Origin: Peribacillus frigoritolerans
GTDB lineage: Bacteria; Bacillota; Bacilli; Bacillales; DSM-1321
Assembly (NCBI RefSeq): GCF_001636405.1
Contig: NZ_KV440950.1
Coordinates: forward strand, 1,387,712-1,451,711
Direction of reading: 5' to 3'
DNA length: 64,000 bases
Numbering within the stretch: the first letter of the stretch is position 1; each line of letters starts with the position of its first letter. A model generated the notes under the pieces. It saw only the letters and a program-made list of their open reading frames with translations, ran no database searches and was not told where the DNA came from. Made by a program: the position numbers and the translations under genes. This document shows positions 43,202 through 51,141 of the stretch, piece after piece.

Positions 43202-45166
43202 CTATAAACTCATCACACTCATCATCCCCTCATGCGTAGCTTCCTCAATCGTCCGCGGTCCCAGGCAATCTCCTATTTGTTTCACGATGGGAGCATGGCC
43301 TTTCATTTCTTCGAATAGTTCTGTGTTGGGTATGCGGCCAAGGGAGAGGACGATGGAGTCCCAGTTTGTTAGTTCTTGTTTTTGTTGGGTGAATAGGTTC
43401 CGGATGATGACGTGATTTTCTTTGATTGCCCCGATGTCGTAATGGGGTAGGAGTGTGACGTTTAGGTTGTATAGTTTTTTTAGGTATTCGTTCCTGAGAT
43501 ATTGGTGGACGGTTTCACCGATGTGCAGTCTTGATGATATGAGTGTGACTTGGTGGTCTTTTTCGGCCAGGTAGATGGCTGCTTCCATGCCGGGCCAGTC
43601 ACCGCCAAAGTCAAATACGAGTACGTTTTCCCCCACTTTTTTGGTTGAGCTGAAGAGGTCATCACTCATGATGATCCGTGGGTCATCAATTCCTTCGATG
43701 GCTGGTGTATAGGGCCTTGATCCTGTTGCACAGATGATGGCGTCAGGTTTTGATTCGGTTATTTCTTGGGCGGTTGCCGTTTTGCCTAATTGTACATTTA
43801 TATTGCTTCTCATTAGTTTCCTGGAGTAGTTATCGAGCATCGATTCTGCGAGTTCATGTCGCATCGGTGCTTTGCGCATGGTTTGAAGCAGGCCGCCGAT
43901 TGATTTGCTTTGATCGATCAGTGTAACGGAATGACCTAGTGAATCTGCGGTTATGGCTGCCTGTAATCCGCCGGGTCCTGCGCCGATGACGAGGACATTT
44001 TGTTTGTTTCTCGTTTTCTTTAATTCTGGTAAGATCCATGCTTCTTTACCTGTTGTCGGGTTTTGGACACAGCCAATCGGCAGTCCTTTATGATAGTGAC
44101 CGATACAGGCTTGTAAACAGCCGATGCATGCATCGATTGCCTGCAGGTCGCCATCTTTTGCTTTGTTGGGCATGTCTGGGTCGACGATTAAGGCCCTGGT
44201 CATTCCGACGACATCGGCTTTTCCGGTGGATACGATCTGCTCCGCTTCAACGGGGTCGACGATTCTATTCCCGACAAATACTGGTACGGCTCCTGCCATC
44301 CTGATTTTGAATCCATGTGGTGAAAGGTATGCGTGCTTTATCGGTGATGGCGGCACGATATGGGTTGATCCCTCGAAGGTACTTGAATCTCCGGCAGTGA
44401 CATTGATGAAATCCAAACGGACTTTCTCAGCGAGATATTCAACGATTTGCACGGAATCCTTCATCGTTGTCCCGTCCATCGTCAGTTCATCTGAACTCAT
44501 GCGAATGCCGACGGTAAAGTCTTCCCCGACTCTGTCCCATACTTTCTCCAAGATTTCCACGATGAATCGCATCCGATTTTCAAACGACCCGCCATAGTGA
44601 TCGGTGCGTTTATTTGTATGCTGTGACCAAAACTGGGCAGGAAGATATCCGTGTGAACAGCAAATTTCCACTCCATCAAGTCCGCCTTCCTTTGCCAGCT
44701 GTGCTGAATGGGCGAACCCTTCAATCACTCCTTCAATATCCTCCAAACTCATTGGTTTTGGCATCACGCCAAAGCGCAGGCTAGGAACGGCTGAAGGCGC
44801 CCATGCCGCATTTCGATAGTCGCTCGATACGACTTCCCTTCCGCCATGGAATAGCTGCGAGAAAACCTTCGTTCCATATTTATTGAGCGTTTCGGAAAGC
44901 TCTTTGTAGGCATCGACGATTCTTTGGTCATAGCCTGCGATCGTTTTGGATGTAAGCATGCCGGATGGATGGACGGATGCCGCTTCAAGGATGATCAATC
45001 CGACGCCCCCTTTAGCACGGGCTTCATGATAGGCCACCATATCCGAAGTGGGGATTCCGTCCGTAACATGATTTGTTTGATGTGCTGTACTTAAGATCCG
45101 GTTTTTTAATTCAGTAGAACCGATCGTTAATTGGGTAAACAGATTCTTGAATTGAGCCATATCCAT
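43202..45166 (-). CDS. Old Yellow Enzyme/FAD-dependent oxidoreductase (FadH/DgcA-type)
   Basis: About 654 residues. An N-terminal FMN TIM barrel (TIGSTELKNRILSTAHQ; TDHYGGSFENRMRF near 205) is followed by cysteines of a 4Fe-4S site (CIGCLQACIGHYHKG near 345), then an FAD/NAD half with VIGAGPGGLQAA near 392. This is the layout of 2,4-dienoyl-CoA reductase and of N-methyl amine demethylases such as dimethylglycine or N-methylproline demethylase. Linkage to a sodium symporter and a sigma-54 activator favours catabolism of an imported N-methylated or similar compound. The start is one of several ATGs; 45166 has AGGGAG. Confidence 0.82.
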   Translation of the reverse strand: MDMAQFKNLFTQLTIGSTELKNRILSTAHQTNHVTDGIPTSDMVAYHEARAKGGVGLIILEAASVHPSGMLTSKTIAGYDQRIVDAYKELSETLNKYGTKVFSQLFHGGREVVSSDYRNAAWAPSAVPSLRFGVMPKPMSLEDIEGVIEGFAHSAQLAKEGGLDGVEICCSHGYLPAQFWSQHTNKRTDHYGGSFENRMRFIVEILEKVWDRVGEDFTVGIRMSSDELTMDGTTMKDSVQIVEYLAEKVRLDFINVTAGDSSTFEGSTHIVPPSPIKHAYLSPHGFKIRMAGAVPVFVGNRIVDPVEAEQIVSTGKADVVGMTRALIVDPDMPNKAKDGDLQAIDACIGCLQACIGHYHKGLPIGCVQNPTTGKEAWILPELKKTRNKQNVLVIGAGPGGLQAAITADSLGHSVTLIDQSKSIGGLLQTMRKAPMRHELAESMLDNYSRKLMRSNINVQLGKTATAQEITESKPDAIICATGSRPYTPAIEGIDDPRIIMSDDLFSSTKKVGENVLVFDFGGDWPGMEAAIYLAEKDHQVTLISSRLHIGETVHQYLRNEYLKKLYNLNVTLLPHYDIGAIKENHVIIRNLFTQQKQELTNWDSIVLSLGRIPNTELFEEMKGHAPIVKQIGDCLGPRTIEEATHEGMMSVMSL

Positions 45167-45253
45167 GACCACTCCCTAATGTTAGATAGAATGATAGAAT
45201 GAGAGTATAGAGGGCAGCCATTCGCCCCCTACCTATCCCTATACAGGTTCAAT

Positions 45254-45271
45254 ATGCAATAACCATGCCGT
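45254..45271 (-). promoter_or_regulatory. Sigma-54 promoter for the oxidoreductase gene
   Basis: Read leftward: CGGCAT, five bases, TTGCAT. GG and GC are ten bases apart as sigma-54 requires. The expected transcript starts about 70 bp before the gene. Confidence 0.7.
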
Positions 45272-45358
45272 TCCAGGGGAATGTGGTTTCATATTCGTTT
45301 TTTTACTTGGATAAAGAGGGTATGGCTCATGAATATAGTATTTTATAGATAGATAAGT

Positions 45359-45395
45359 GAACCTTTTTTGGAAAGAGGTGATTCATAAAAGGTTC
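45359..45395. promoter_or_regulatory. Inverted repeat, candidate activator site
   Basis: GAACCTTTT and AAAAGGTTC, 19 bp apart, lie about 90-140 bp upstream of the leftward sigma-54 promoter and in front of the activator gene. It fits an enhancer-type binding site; position only. Confidence 0.45.
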
Positions 45396-45509
45396 GGCAT
45401 TAGATTGGTTGATATAGAGACCTTCGTCGCTTATGAAAATGATACTTATTTCTTTTCGTATAAAAAAGTGTAACAAAATCGGTTCGAAATCAAAATATGG
45501 GGTGATGTG

Positions 45510-47267
45510 ATGGAAGTAAAAAAGGAATCACTAATTGTATTTTCCGATATTTCTATTTTGGATGTAAAAGCATTATTGAAAATTAATTCCTCACCATTTA
45601 TTGTCATGAAAAATCACTTGGAAATCCTCGGCATATTGGATGAAGGTTTCTTTTTGAAGAGATTGGATAGCGATGGTCAAAATCAGGAAATCACGGCTTA
45701 TCTTAATACATCGTTTGTCGTCGTGGATGATTTAGATAAGCTAAGTGAAGAGGATTTGAGCACCTATGATTTTGTGATTCAACATGGCGATAACCAATAT
45801 AGCTGCTATCCGATCTCTGAAGTCAGGGAAATGCAGCTTAAAAAGAAGATGAATAGCTTAATCAGTCTAAATGAATCACTAAAGAAAGAGCTGGAAGTGA
45901 CAAGAAAGAAGGTAAAGGAGCTCACGCAAATCCTGCATTCCAGCTATGATGAAATTTTCGTGACGGATGCGAACGGGGACACGCTATTCGTGAGTGAAGC
46001 GTGCAAGAAGCTTACAGGGCTGCCGCCGGAGGCCTTTATTAATAAGAACATAAATGAGTTGGTTGAAAAGGGATTGATCGTCAATTCGGTTACATTAAAA
46101 ACGATGAAAACGAAAGCGATCCATTCGGCGGAGCAAACCTATCCGCATGGATTGACGGTATTCAGCACAGCGAAGCCGATTTTTGATGAGGAGGGGAACT
46201 TATATAGAATCGTTTCGAATTCCAGGGATATCACGGAATTGGTTGAGATGAAGAATCAATTGAATAGAGTGAACCTTAGGAACCAGCGGGCCCAGCATGA
46301 AAATTCGAGAACCGTTTCATTCAATAACTTCATTACAAATTCGGATAAGATGATAAAGGTTTTGGAATTAGCTGAAAAAGTCGCCCCGATGGATTCCTCG
46401 ATCTTCATCCATGGAGAAACAGGAGTCGGAAAAGGGGTTTTAGCAAGGGTCATTCACGATCTCAGCAGCAGAAAGGATAAGAATTTCATTCAAGTGAATT
46501 GCGGCGCGATTCCATCGGCTTTAATTGAGTCCGAGCTGTTTGGCTACGAAAGCGGTGCATTTACGGGAGCTAATAAGCACGGGAAAAAGGGGCTGGTTGA
46601 GAGTGCTGATGGAGGCACGTTGTTTCTTGATGAAATCGGGGAAATGCCGCTCGACATTCAAGTGAAAATCCTGCATTTGGTACAGGATCGAACATTCATG
46701 AAGGTGGGAGGAACGAAGGAGAAAAAGGTGAATATTCGCATCATCTCCGCCACGAATAAAGACTTGAAGCAAATGATCAAGAATAATCAGTTCCGCGAAG
46801 ATCTATATTATCGGCTGCATGTCGTTCCAATGGAAATACCGCAGCTGCGTGAGCGGAAGGAAGATATCTTATTATTAACCGATTATTTTCTGAAGAAGTT
46901 CAATGAAAAATACGGTCAATCCATCACGGTTGATGATCATTCCAAGTTAATTCTGCAGCTGCAGGATTACCCGGGCAATGTTCGGGAGTTGGAAAATGTA
47001 ATCGAACAAATCGTCGTGACGGCCAGGAAACCTATCGTAACGATAGAGGATTTGCCTTCCGATTTAACCTACAAAGATACGGCACTGGTCAATTTAACAG
47101 GAATCATTCCCTTGAAAAAAGCGTTAGAGGAAACGGAAAAGCAATTATTGTCACAGGCCCTTTCCACCTATAAATCAACCAGAAAAATGGCCAAGGCCCT
47201 GGAGGTCAGCCAAACGACGATCATGCGCAAACTGGGCAAATACCAATTTAGCTATCAGGACGATTAA
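45510..47267 (+). CDS. Sigma-54-dependent activator with PAS domain
   Basis: A 585-residue protein. An N-terminal sensor of about 120 residues and a coiled coil precede a PAS domain (about 145-255, SSYDEIFVTDANGDTLFVSE). The AAA+ core has Walker A GETGVGKG, the sigma-54 contact loop GAFTGA and Walker B GGTLFLDEIGEM. The C-terminus is a Fis-type helix-turn-helix (KMAKALEVSQTTIMRKLGKY). All essential motifs are intact. It lies between two sigma-54 promoters and should drive the oxidoreductase and symporter genes in response to a ligand of its N-terminal or PAS domain. ATG behind GGGGTGA. Confidence 0.88.
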   Translation: MEVKKESLIVFSDISILDVKALLKINSSPFIVMKNHLEILGILDEGFFLKRLDSDGQNQEITAYLNTSFVVVDDLDKLSEEDLSTYDFVIQHGDNQYSCYPISEVREMQLKKKMNSLISLNESLKKELEVTRKKVKELTQILHSSYDEIFVTDANGDTLFVSEACKKLTGLPPEAFINKNINELVEKGLIVNSVTLKTMKTKAIHSAEQTYPHGLTVFSTAKPIFDEEGNLYRIVSNSRDITELVEMKNQLNRVNLRNQRAQHENSRTVSFNNFITNSDKMIKVLELAEKVAPMDSSIFIHGETGVGKGVLARVIHDLSSRKDKNFIQVNCGAIPSALIESELFGYESGAFTGANKHGKKGLVESADGGTLFLDEIGEMPLDIQVKILHLVQDRTFMKVGGTKEKKVNIRIISATNKDLKQMIKNNQFREDLYYRLHVVPMEIPQLRERKEDILLLTDYFLKKFNEKYGQSITVDDHSKLILQLQDYPGNVRELENVIEQIVVTARKPIVTIEDLPSDLTYKDTALVNLTGIIPLKKALEETEKQLLSQALSTYKSTRKMAKALEVSQTTIMRKLGKYQFSYQDD

Positions 47268-47306
47268 TAATAAATTAACCTTTTTGAAATCTGAATATTC
47301 AAAAAC

Positions 47307-47323
47307 TTGGTATGGATATTGCA
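47307..47323 (+). promoter_or_regulatory. Sigma-54 promoter for the symporter genes
   Basis: TTGGTAT, GGATA, TTGCA: GG and GC ten bases apart. It shares the TATTGCATA end with the leftward sigma-54 promoter, so the same activator is expected to control both. Confidence 0.75.
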
Positions 47324-47367
47324 TATTTAATGATTGATTATTTCTATTTTGATAAGGGGGGCAAGAA

Positions 47368-47508
47368 ATGGGTGAGCTGATTTTCTCTTTAAGCTATGGG
47401 GGTTCCTTAATTGTCATGGGGTGGATCACGAAGGTTTTCCTAGTAAGAATGAAAAGAAACCAAGAAGAAATAAAAGCAAAAGATCCGATTGAAAAGGTGG
47501 GGATGTAA
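47368..47508 (+). CDS. Small membrane protein, likely symporter accessory subunit
   Basis: A 46-residue frame too short for usual gene lists. It starts MGELIFSLSYGGSLIVMGWI behind AAGGGGGG, with one membrane helix (about 3-27) and a charged tail. It ends directly against the GTG of the symporter gene. Small one-helix partners beside sodium:solute symporters are known; this role is inferred from position. Confidence 0.7.
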   Translation: MGELIFSLSYGGSLIVMGWITKVFLVRMKRNQEEIKAKDPIEKVGM

Positions 47509-49110
47509 GTGGCCTTTCTCCTTGGTATCATTATTTCCTTTTGTGTTTACGTCTCGATTGGCATCTTTTTATTCAGGAAAGTGAAAAGCTCAGAGGAGTA
47601 CTATGTTTCTGGACGAAGCGGAAACACATTGATGATAACGGGTACGCTAGTTGCCTCTTTCCTAAGTACGGTATCCTTCATGGGGGAAGCGGGATTTTCC
47701 TATGAAGGGTATCCGATCCTGCTGCTTATCCTCGTGATTTTTAATGCAAGCGGCTATATATTCGGAGTGTTCCTGTTTGGCAGGTATTTAAGAAGAAGCA
47801 AATCATTGACCGTTCCTGAATTTTTTGGTAACCGCTTTCATTCCAAGAAGGTAAGGCTGGCGGCTGCGATCACGACGATTCTCGGAATCGCAGCATACTT
47901 GGTTGCCGTTACTCAAGGGGCAGCCGTGTTATTGGCCGAGGTTTCCGGGGTTTCCTATCCAATGGCCCTGGTGATCATGTGGGTCGTGTATTCATCCTTC
48001 ACCATTCTCTCAGGAGCGAAGGGCGTCATGGTCAATGATACGATAATGTTCTTTTTATTCTCGATCGCAACGTATCTTAGTTTTCCTTATATCATCAAAT
48101 CCGCAGGCGGATTTCCTGATGCCGTTACGAAAGCGGCAAACCTGGCTGAACGGCCTGATTTATTAAGCTGGCATGGCATTACCGGACCTGCCGCAACGAT
48201 GGGCACTCCTTGGGAAGCATTGGCCTGGGCCGTCATCATGGGCTTGGTCTGGGGCATTGTCATCGCCGTGAGTCCATGGCAAAGCAGCCGATATTTAATG
48301 GCCAGAAATGAACATGTAGCCATCCGGGCCGGCGTTTGGGCAACGATATCCATTTTGACCGTCTATTTGTTCCTTCATATCAGCATATCGACAATCACCA
48401 CCATTAAAGCGGATATCGCCCCGACGGAAAAGGTATTCATTTGGGCAGCGATGAATATTGTCCCGACATGGCTTGGAGTCATCATCGTCAGCGGCATCAT
48501 GGCTGCGGCCTTATCATCCTGTTCGAGTTTCCTTCAGATTATAGGAAGCAGCATTACACGGGATATCATGGAACAATCACGGAAAAAGGAATACACAGAT
48601 CATCATCTATTACGCGCCAGCCGCATATCCATGGTCGTGATCAGCTTGATCATTCTATTGATTGGCTTGTTCCAGCCGCCTGCCGTCATGTGGATCGGCT
48701 ACTTTGCGGCTACACTATTTGCGGCATCATGGGGACCGATTGCCATATCAAGCGTATTCTCAAAGAAGGTAACGAAAGAAGGCGCATTTTGGAGCATCGT
48801 ATTCGGCTTTTTTGGTGTGATACTCGGAGAAAGTCTCGGCATGTTTGGTATCAGCCTTCCCGTTTACCTCAATCCTGTCATCATTGGTTTAATCCTAAGC
48901 ATAGGCGCACTTATCATTGGCTCCAAGTATGGAACGATCACCATCGAAGAAAGGGAATTTCATGCAAATATCCTTCAAACCCCGATTGAAATAGACGAGC
49001 AGAAAGAAATGAACATCACCCGCAGATACCCAGCTTATTTAATGATAAGCGGCGTCATGATCATCATGGTTACACTGGTGTTTTATTATTGGCCGATCAA
49101 TATGAATTGA
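47509..49110 (+). CDS. Sodium:solute symporter (SSS family)
   Basis: A 533-residue, about 13-helix transporter with a GTG start behind GGTGGGG. It has SSS motifs: SSEEYYVSGRSGNTLMITGT at the N-terminus, SFLSTVSFMGEAGFSYEGYP, and later AALSSCSSFLQIIGSSITRD. It should import a small solute with sodium. With the oxidoreductase, the small protein and the activator it forms one sigma-54 unit. The substrate is unknown; betaine-like or N-methyl compounds fit the oxidoreductase type. Confidence 0.85.
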   Translation: MAFLLGIIISFCVYVSIGIFLFRKVKSSEEYYVSGRSGNTLMITGTLVASFLSTVSFMGEAGFSYEGYPILLLILVIFNASGYIFGVFLFGRYLRRSKSLTVPEFFGNRFHSKKVRLAAAITTILGIAAYLVAVTQGAAVLLAEVSGVSYPMALVIMWVVYSSFTILSGAKGVMVNDTIMFFLFSIATYLSFPYIIKSAGGFPDAVTKAANLAERPDLLSWHGITGPAATMGTPWEALAWAVIMGLVWGIVIAVSPWQSSRYLMARNEHVAIRAGVWATISILTVYLFLHISISTITTIKADIAPTEKVFIWAAMNIVPTWLGVIIVSGIMAAALSSCSSFLQIIGSSITRDIMEQSRKKEYTDHHLLRASRISMVVISLIILLIGLFQPPAVMWIGYFAATLFAASWGPIAISSVFSKKVTKEGAFWSIVFGFFGVILGESLGMFGISLPVYLNPVIIGLILSIGALIIGSKYGTITIEEREFHANILQTPIEIDEQKEMNITRRYPAYLMISGVMIIMVTLVFYYWPINMN

Positions 49111-49115
49111 TTGAG

Positions 49116-49148
49116 ATGGCAGGGGGAATCCCCTGTCATTTTTTTCTG
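49116..49148 (+). terminator. Terminator after the symporter gene
   Basis: ATGGCAGGGG and CCCCTGTCAT form the stem around GAAT, with seven T after it. Confidence 0.85.
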
Positions 49149-49341
49149 AAACTATCACTATGACTATTTTCATTCGCCTCATGAGTAAAAACCAAATGAT
49201 TTGTTTATGTCAGTCTTTCAACTAAATTAATATTGTGTTGAAAGAGTGGATTTCAATATTTATCTCCTTTTTATCAAACGAGACAAAAAAGTAATATATT
49301 TCCATGTTATACTTTGAGTAAACAAATAAGGAGCTGCATAC

Positions 49342-49545
49342 ATGATTAGAATATATGCTTTCATTTTAATTTTACTTGCTGGCTTAATGGTAATTGGTTG
49401 TTCTTCTCAATCGAATGTAAAGGCATCTAAAGGAAAGACATCTAAAGAAGAATCTGAACTAAAAGATCCCGCAGACTCTTTTATCTACGAAACAAACAAA
49501 ACTGAACATAAACAAACAGTGATACTTGAATTCGAGTCGAAATAA
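49342..49545 (+). CDS. Small lipoprotein
   Basis: A 67-residue protein behind AAGGAG. A hydrophobic signal (residues 3-19) ends in VIGCSS, a lipobox with Cys at about 20; the rest is charged and Lys/Glu-rich. It should be anchored outside the membrane. No family recognised. A terminator follows directly. Confidence 0.65.
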   Translation: MIRIYAFILILLAGLMVIGCSSQSNVKASKGKTSKEESELKDPADSFIYETNKTEHKQTVILEFESK

Positions 49546-49551
49546 TATTAA

Positions 49552-49590
49552 AAAGAGCGACTGCAGTTAATTAGCAATCGCTCCTTATTA
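49552..49590. terminator. Terminator between lipoprotein and SUKH gene
   Basis: GAGCGACTGC pairs with GCAATCGCTC, followed by a T-rich tail; it can serve both converging genes. Confidence 0.65.
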
Positions 49591-49595
49591 TTTAT

Positions 49596-50162
49596 TTACC
49601 TGGTCTTATAGTAGTTTTCAGCAGTGTAAATGGGCCAGTCCCAAAACACTACGCCTTGTGAAATAATATAACGGTCTAAGAAAATTTCGAAATTAAGATT
49701 TGGAGATGCAAGTTCTGTAAACTCCAAAATATTAAGGTAATTTGGATCCCCAACCTTTAGTTTTTCTGTATCTAATATGAGATAACAATCACCCAATAAA
49801 TGCCCAATCGGAATCCCAAATCCCTCCATTAACTCAAGTTCTTGAGCTTCCTTTACTTCATCTAAACTAAATAAATGAAGGCCGCCACCTATGTTAATAT
49901 CGTCTTCTGCGATCAATTCATATATTCTTGCCCCATTATGAAGTGTTAAGAAGGCCTTATAGTCTTCAGGAAGCTTAATGTTATTTTCCCTTTCAAACAT
50001 TTCAATTTCAGTTGTTTGTATTGGAGCATTAAAAGAACAAGAAACGTTACCAACTTCACCTTCGTGTGATATTGTCTTCATTCGATTGTTGATATTCAAC
50101 AATTTTTTAAGTCCAGATAGGGTGTTATGCACGAAATGACTCAATTCACTAATCCCCTCCAT
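49596..50162 (-). CDS. SMI1/KNR4 (SUKH) family protein
   Basis: A 188-residue protein. EIEMFERENNIKLPEDYKAFLTLHNGARI at about 52-80 is the SUKH core, followed by a YLNILEFTELAS-type strand and a C-terminal helix. Members are mostly immunity proteins of contact-dependent or type VII toxins. No toxin gene is next to it, so it is probably an orphan. Start behind GGGGA. Confidence 0.72.
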   Translation of the reverse strand: MEGISELSHFVHNTLSGLKKLLNINNRMKTISHEGEVGNVSCSFNAPIQTTEIEMFERENNIKLPEDYKAFLTLHNGARIYELIAEDDINIGGGLHLFSLDEVKEAQELELMEGFGIPIGHLLGDCYLILDTEKLKVGDPNYLNILEFTELASPNLNFEIFLDRYIISQGVVFWDWPIYTAENYYKTR

Positions 50163-50330
50163 TATTTGTTAATATGAAGCCCGCCATAGTTTCTATTTGT
50201 TGATGGAGTCATCTTGGCAATGGAAATAAATTAGACATTGAATTTGTTCCGCCATAGTTTAATGGCAATTCATGATGTATATCATTTCGATGTGGAACAT
50301 GCTTTATTGAAACAGAAATCAAAAGTAAAA

Positions 50331-50459
50331 TCATTCAATGGTTTCAGTAGTTGTTTTTCCTTCATTTGGAGCGTATTTATAGAATGTCATGCCTGCTAAC
50401 CCAAGAAGAATGATGACTACTAGAACACCAGTAACCCACATGATGATTTTCTTTTTCAC
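50331..50459 (-). CDS. Small single-pass membrane protein
   Basis: A 42-residue frame with a GTG start behind AAGGAGTG. A basic N-terminus (MKKKII) and one helix (about 7-27, MWVTGVLVVIILLGLAGM) end in an acidic tail. It is short but has clean ribosome site and composition. Function unknown. The surrounding 50163-50330 stretch shows nothing. Confidence 0.55.
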   Translation of the reverse strand: MKKKIIMWVTGVLVVIILLGLAGMTFYKYAPNEGKTTTETIE

Positions 50460-50582
50460 GTTTTTCACTCCTTAGATGTTATCTTTTCATTGCTCTTGCC
50501 TACTTAATTATTAATAATATCATGCAAAACTTAAATGTAAGATAATTACTTTTTAGGGAGAGGAGCTTTGAAATTAAAACAA

Positions 50583-50615
50583 GAAAGAACAGCCGACGTC
50601 AGGCTGTCCTTTTCA
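50583..50615 (+). terminator. Short terminator-like hairpin
   Basis: ACAGCC and GGCTGT around GACGTCA, then CCTTTT. It separates the minus-strand small genes from the ABC-F leader. Confidence 0.45.
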
Positions 50616-50700
50616 GTCCCCATTATCTTCATGATAAGTGCCTACCAACCTCTGATAAAAAACCTCCAGAGTTATTAATCATCTATAAAACAAAAAATCA

Positions 50701-50729
50701 TTGACTGATGGAAATATCCTGGTTAGAAT
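50701..50729 (+). promoter_or_regulatory. Promoter of the ABC-F gene
   Basis: TTGACT, 17 bp, TAGAAT. Transcript starts near 50736, leaving a 400-bp leader before the ABC-F start. Confidence 0.75.
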
Positions 50730-50756
50730 AGGGGCAAGATTTGAAAGGAGCGATAA

Positions 50757-50819
50757 ATGTGGCATTTTTACAACTATACTGATATACACACATATTATGG
50801 AAAAAACCACTTTTTATAA
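50757..50819 (+). CDS. Leader peptide of the ABC-F gene
   Basis: A 20-residue frame (MWHFYNYTDIHTYYGKNHFL) behind AAAGGAG at the start of the transcript. Rich in Tyr/His/aromatic residues. Ribosome stalling on such peptides when a drug is present is known to open terminators before ABC-F resistance genes. The stop lies 80 bp before the terminator stem. Confidence 0.6.
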   Translation: MWHFYNYTDIHTYYGKNHFL

Positions 50820-50828
50820 GGGGTTATT

Positions 50829-50932
50829 TGCTGTGTGTATAGGATGGATATGTTGTAGGAGTTTTGTCGTTCTGCCGGATATCTATGCCAATTTTTTCCG
50901 TACACAGAGCCCTTCTGTGTACTTTTTTGTTT
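50829..50932 (+). promoter_or_regulatory. Transcription attenuator of the ABC-F gene
   Basis: A strong terminator: GTACACAGA/TTCTGTGTAC then TTTTTTGTTTT (50900-50932). An upstream segment GCTGTGTGTA at about 50829 can pair with the left arm and would act as anti-terminator. Together with the leader peptide this is a drug-induced attenuation layout. Confidence 0.65.
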
Positions 50933-50949
50933 TGGAGGGATTTAACTTG

Positions 50950-50970
50950 ATGGAGTTACTTTTCTTTTGA
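50950..50970 (+). CDS. Mini-ORF 1 in the ABC-F leader
   Basis: ATG to TGA encoding MELLFF, behind GGAGGGA, just downstream of the attenuator. The stretch after it (TTCTTTTGATGCGAG, later AGCTCATATCGAT) recurs about 97 bp later after mini-ORF 2. Translation is not proven. Confidence 0.4.
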   Translation: MELLFF

Positions 50971-51044
50971 TGCGAGTTTGGGAGTTGAGCTCATATCGAT
51001 TAGATGCTCATTCAGCGGTGACCATGAAATAGGGGGAGTATACA

Positions 51045-51068
51045 TTGCAATTTCTATTATTCTTTTGA
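51045..51068 (+). CDS. Mini-ORF 2 in the ABC-F leader
   Basis: TTG to TGA encoding LQFLLFF (the TTG would initiate with Met), behind GGGGGAG. It ends in the same LLFF-stop as mini-ORF 1 and is followed by the same TGATGCGGGCTTG segment, so the pair looks like a duplicated leader unit. Confidence 0.4.
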   Translation: MQFLLFF

Positions 51069-51088
51069 TGCGGGCTTGAAATAGAAGC

Positions 51089-51115
51089 TCGTATCGATCC
51101 AAGCTATCGATACGA
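51089..51115 (+). promoter_or_regulatory. Hairpin before the ABC-F ribosome site
   Basis: TCGTATCGAT and ATCGATACGA form a perfect 10-bp stem around CCAAGCT, ending 12 bp before the GGAGGT site. No T-run follows, so it would act on translation or message stability rather than as a terminator. Confidence 0.55.
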
Positions 51116-51141
51116 AATCACAAATTTCGGAGGTAGCGAAT

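Noticed and set aside
50701..50970. Open frame of 89 codons before the ABC-F gene
   Set aside because: It begins in the promoter -35 box and crosses the attenuator; the leader-peptide frame has the ribosome site instead. Only its last codons coincide with mini-ORF 1.
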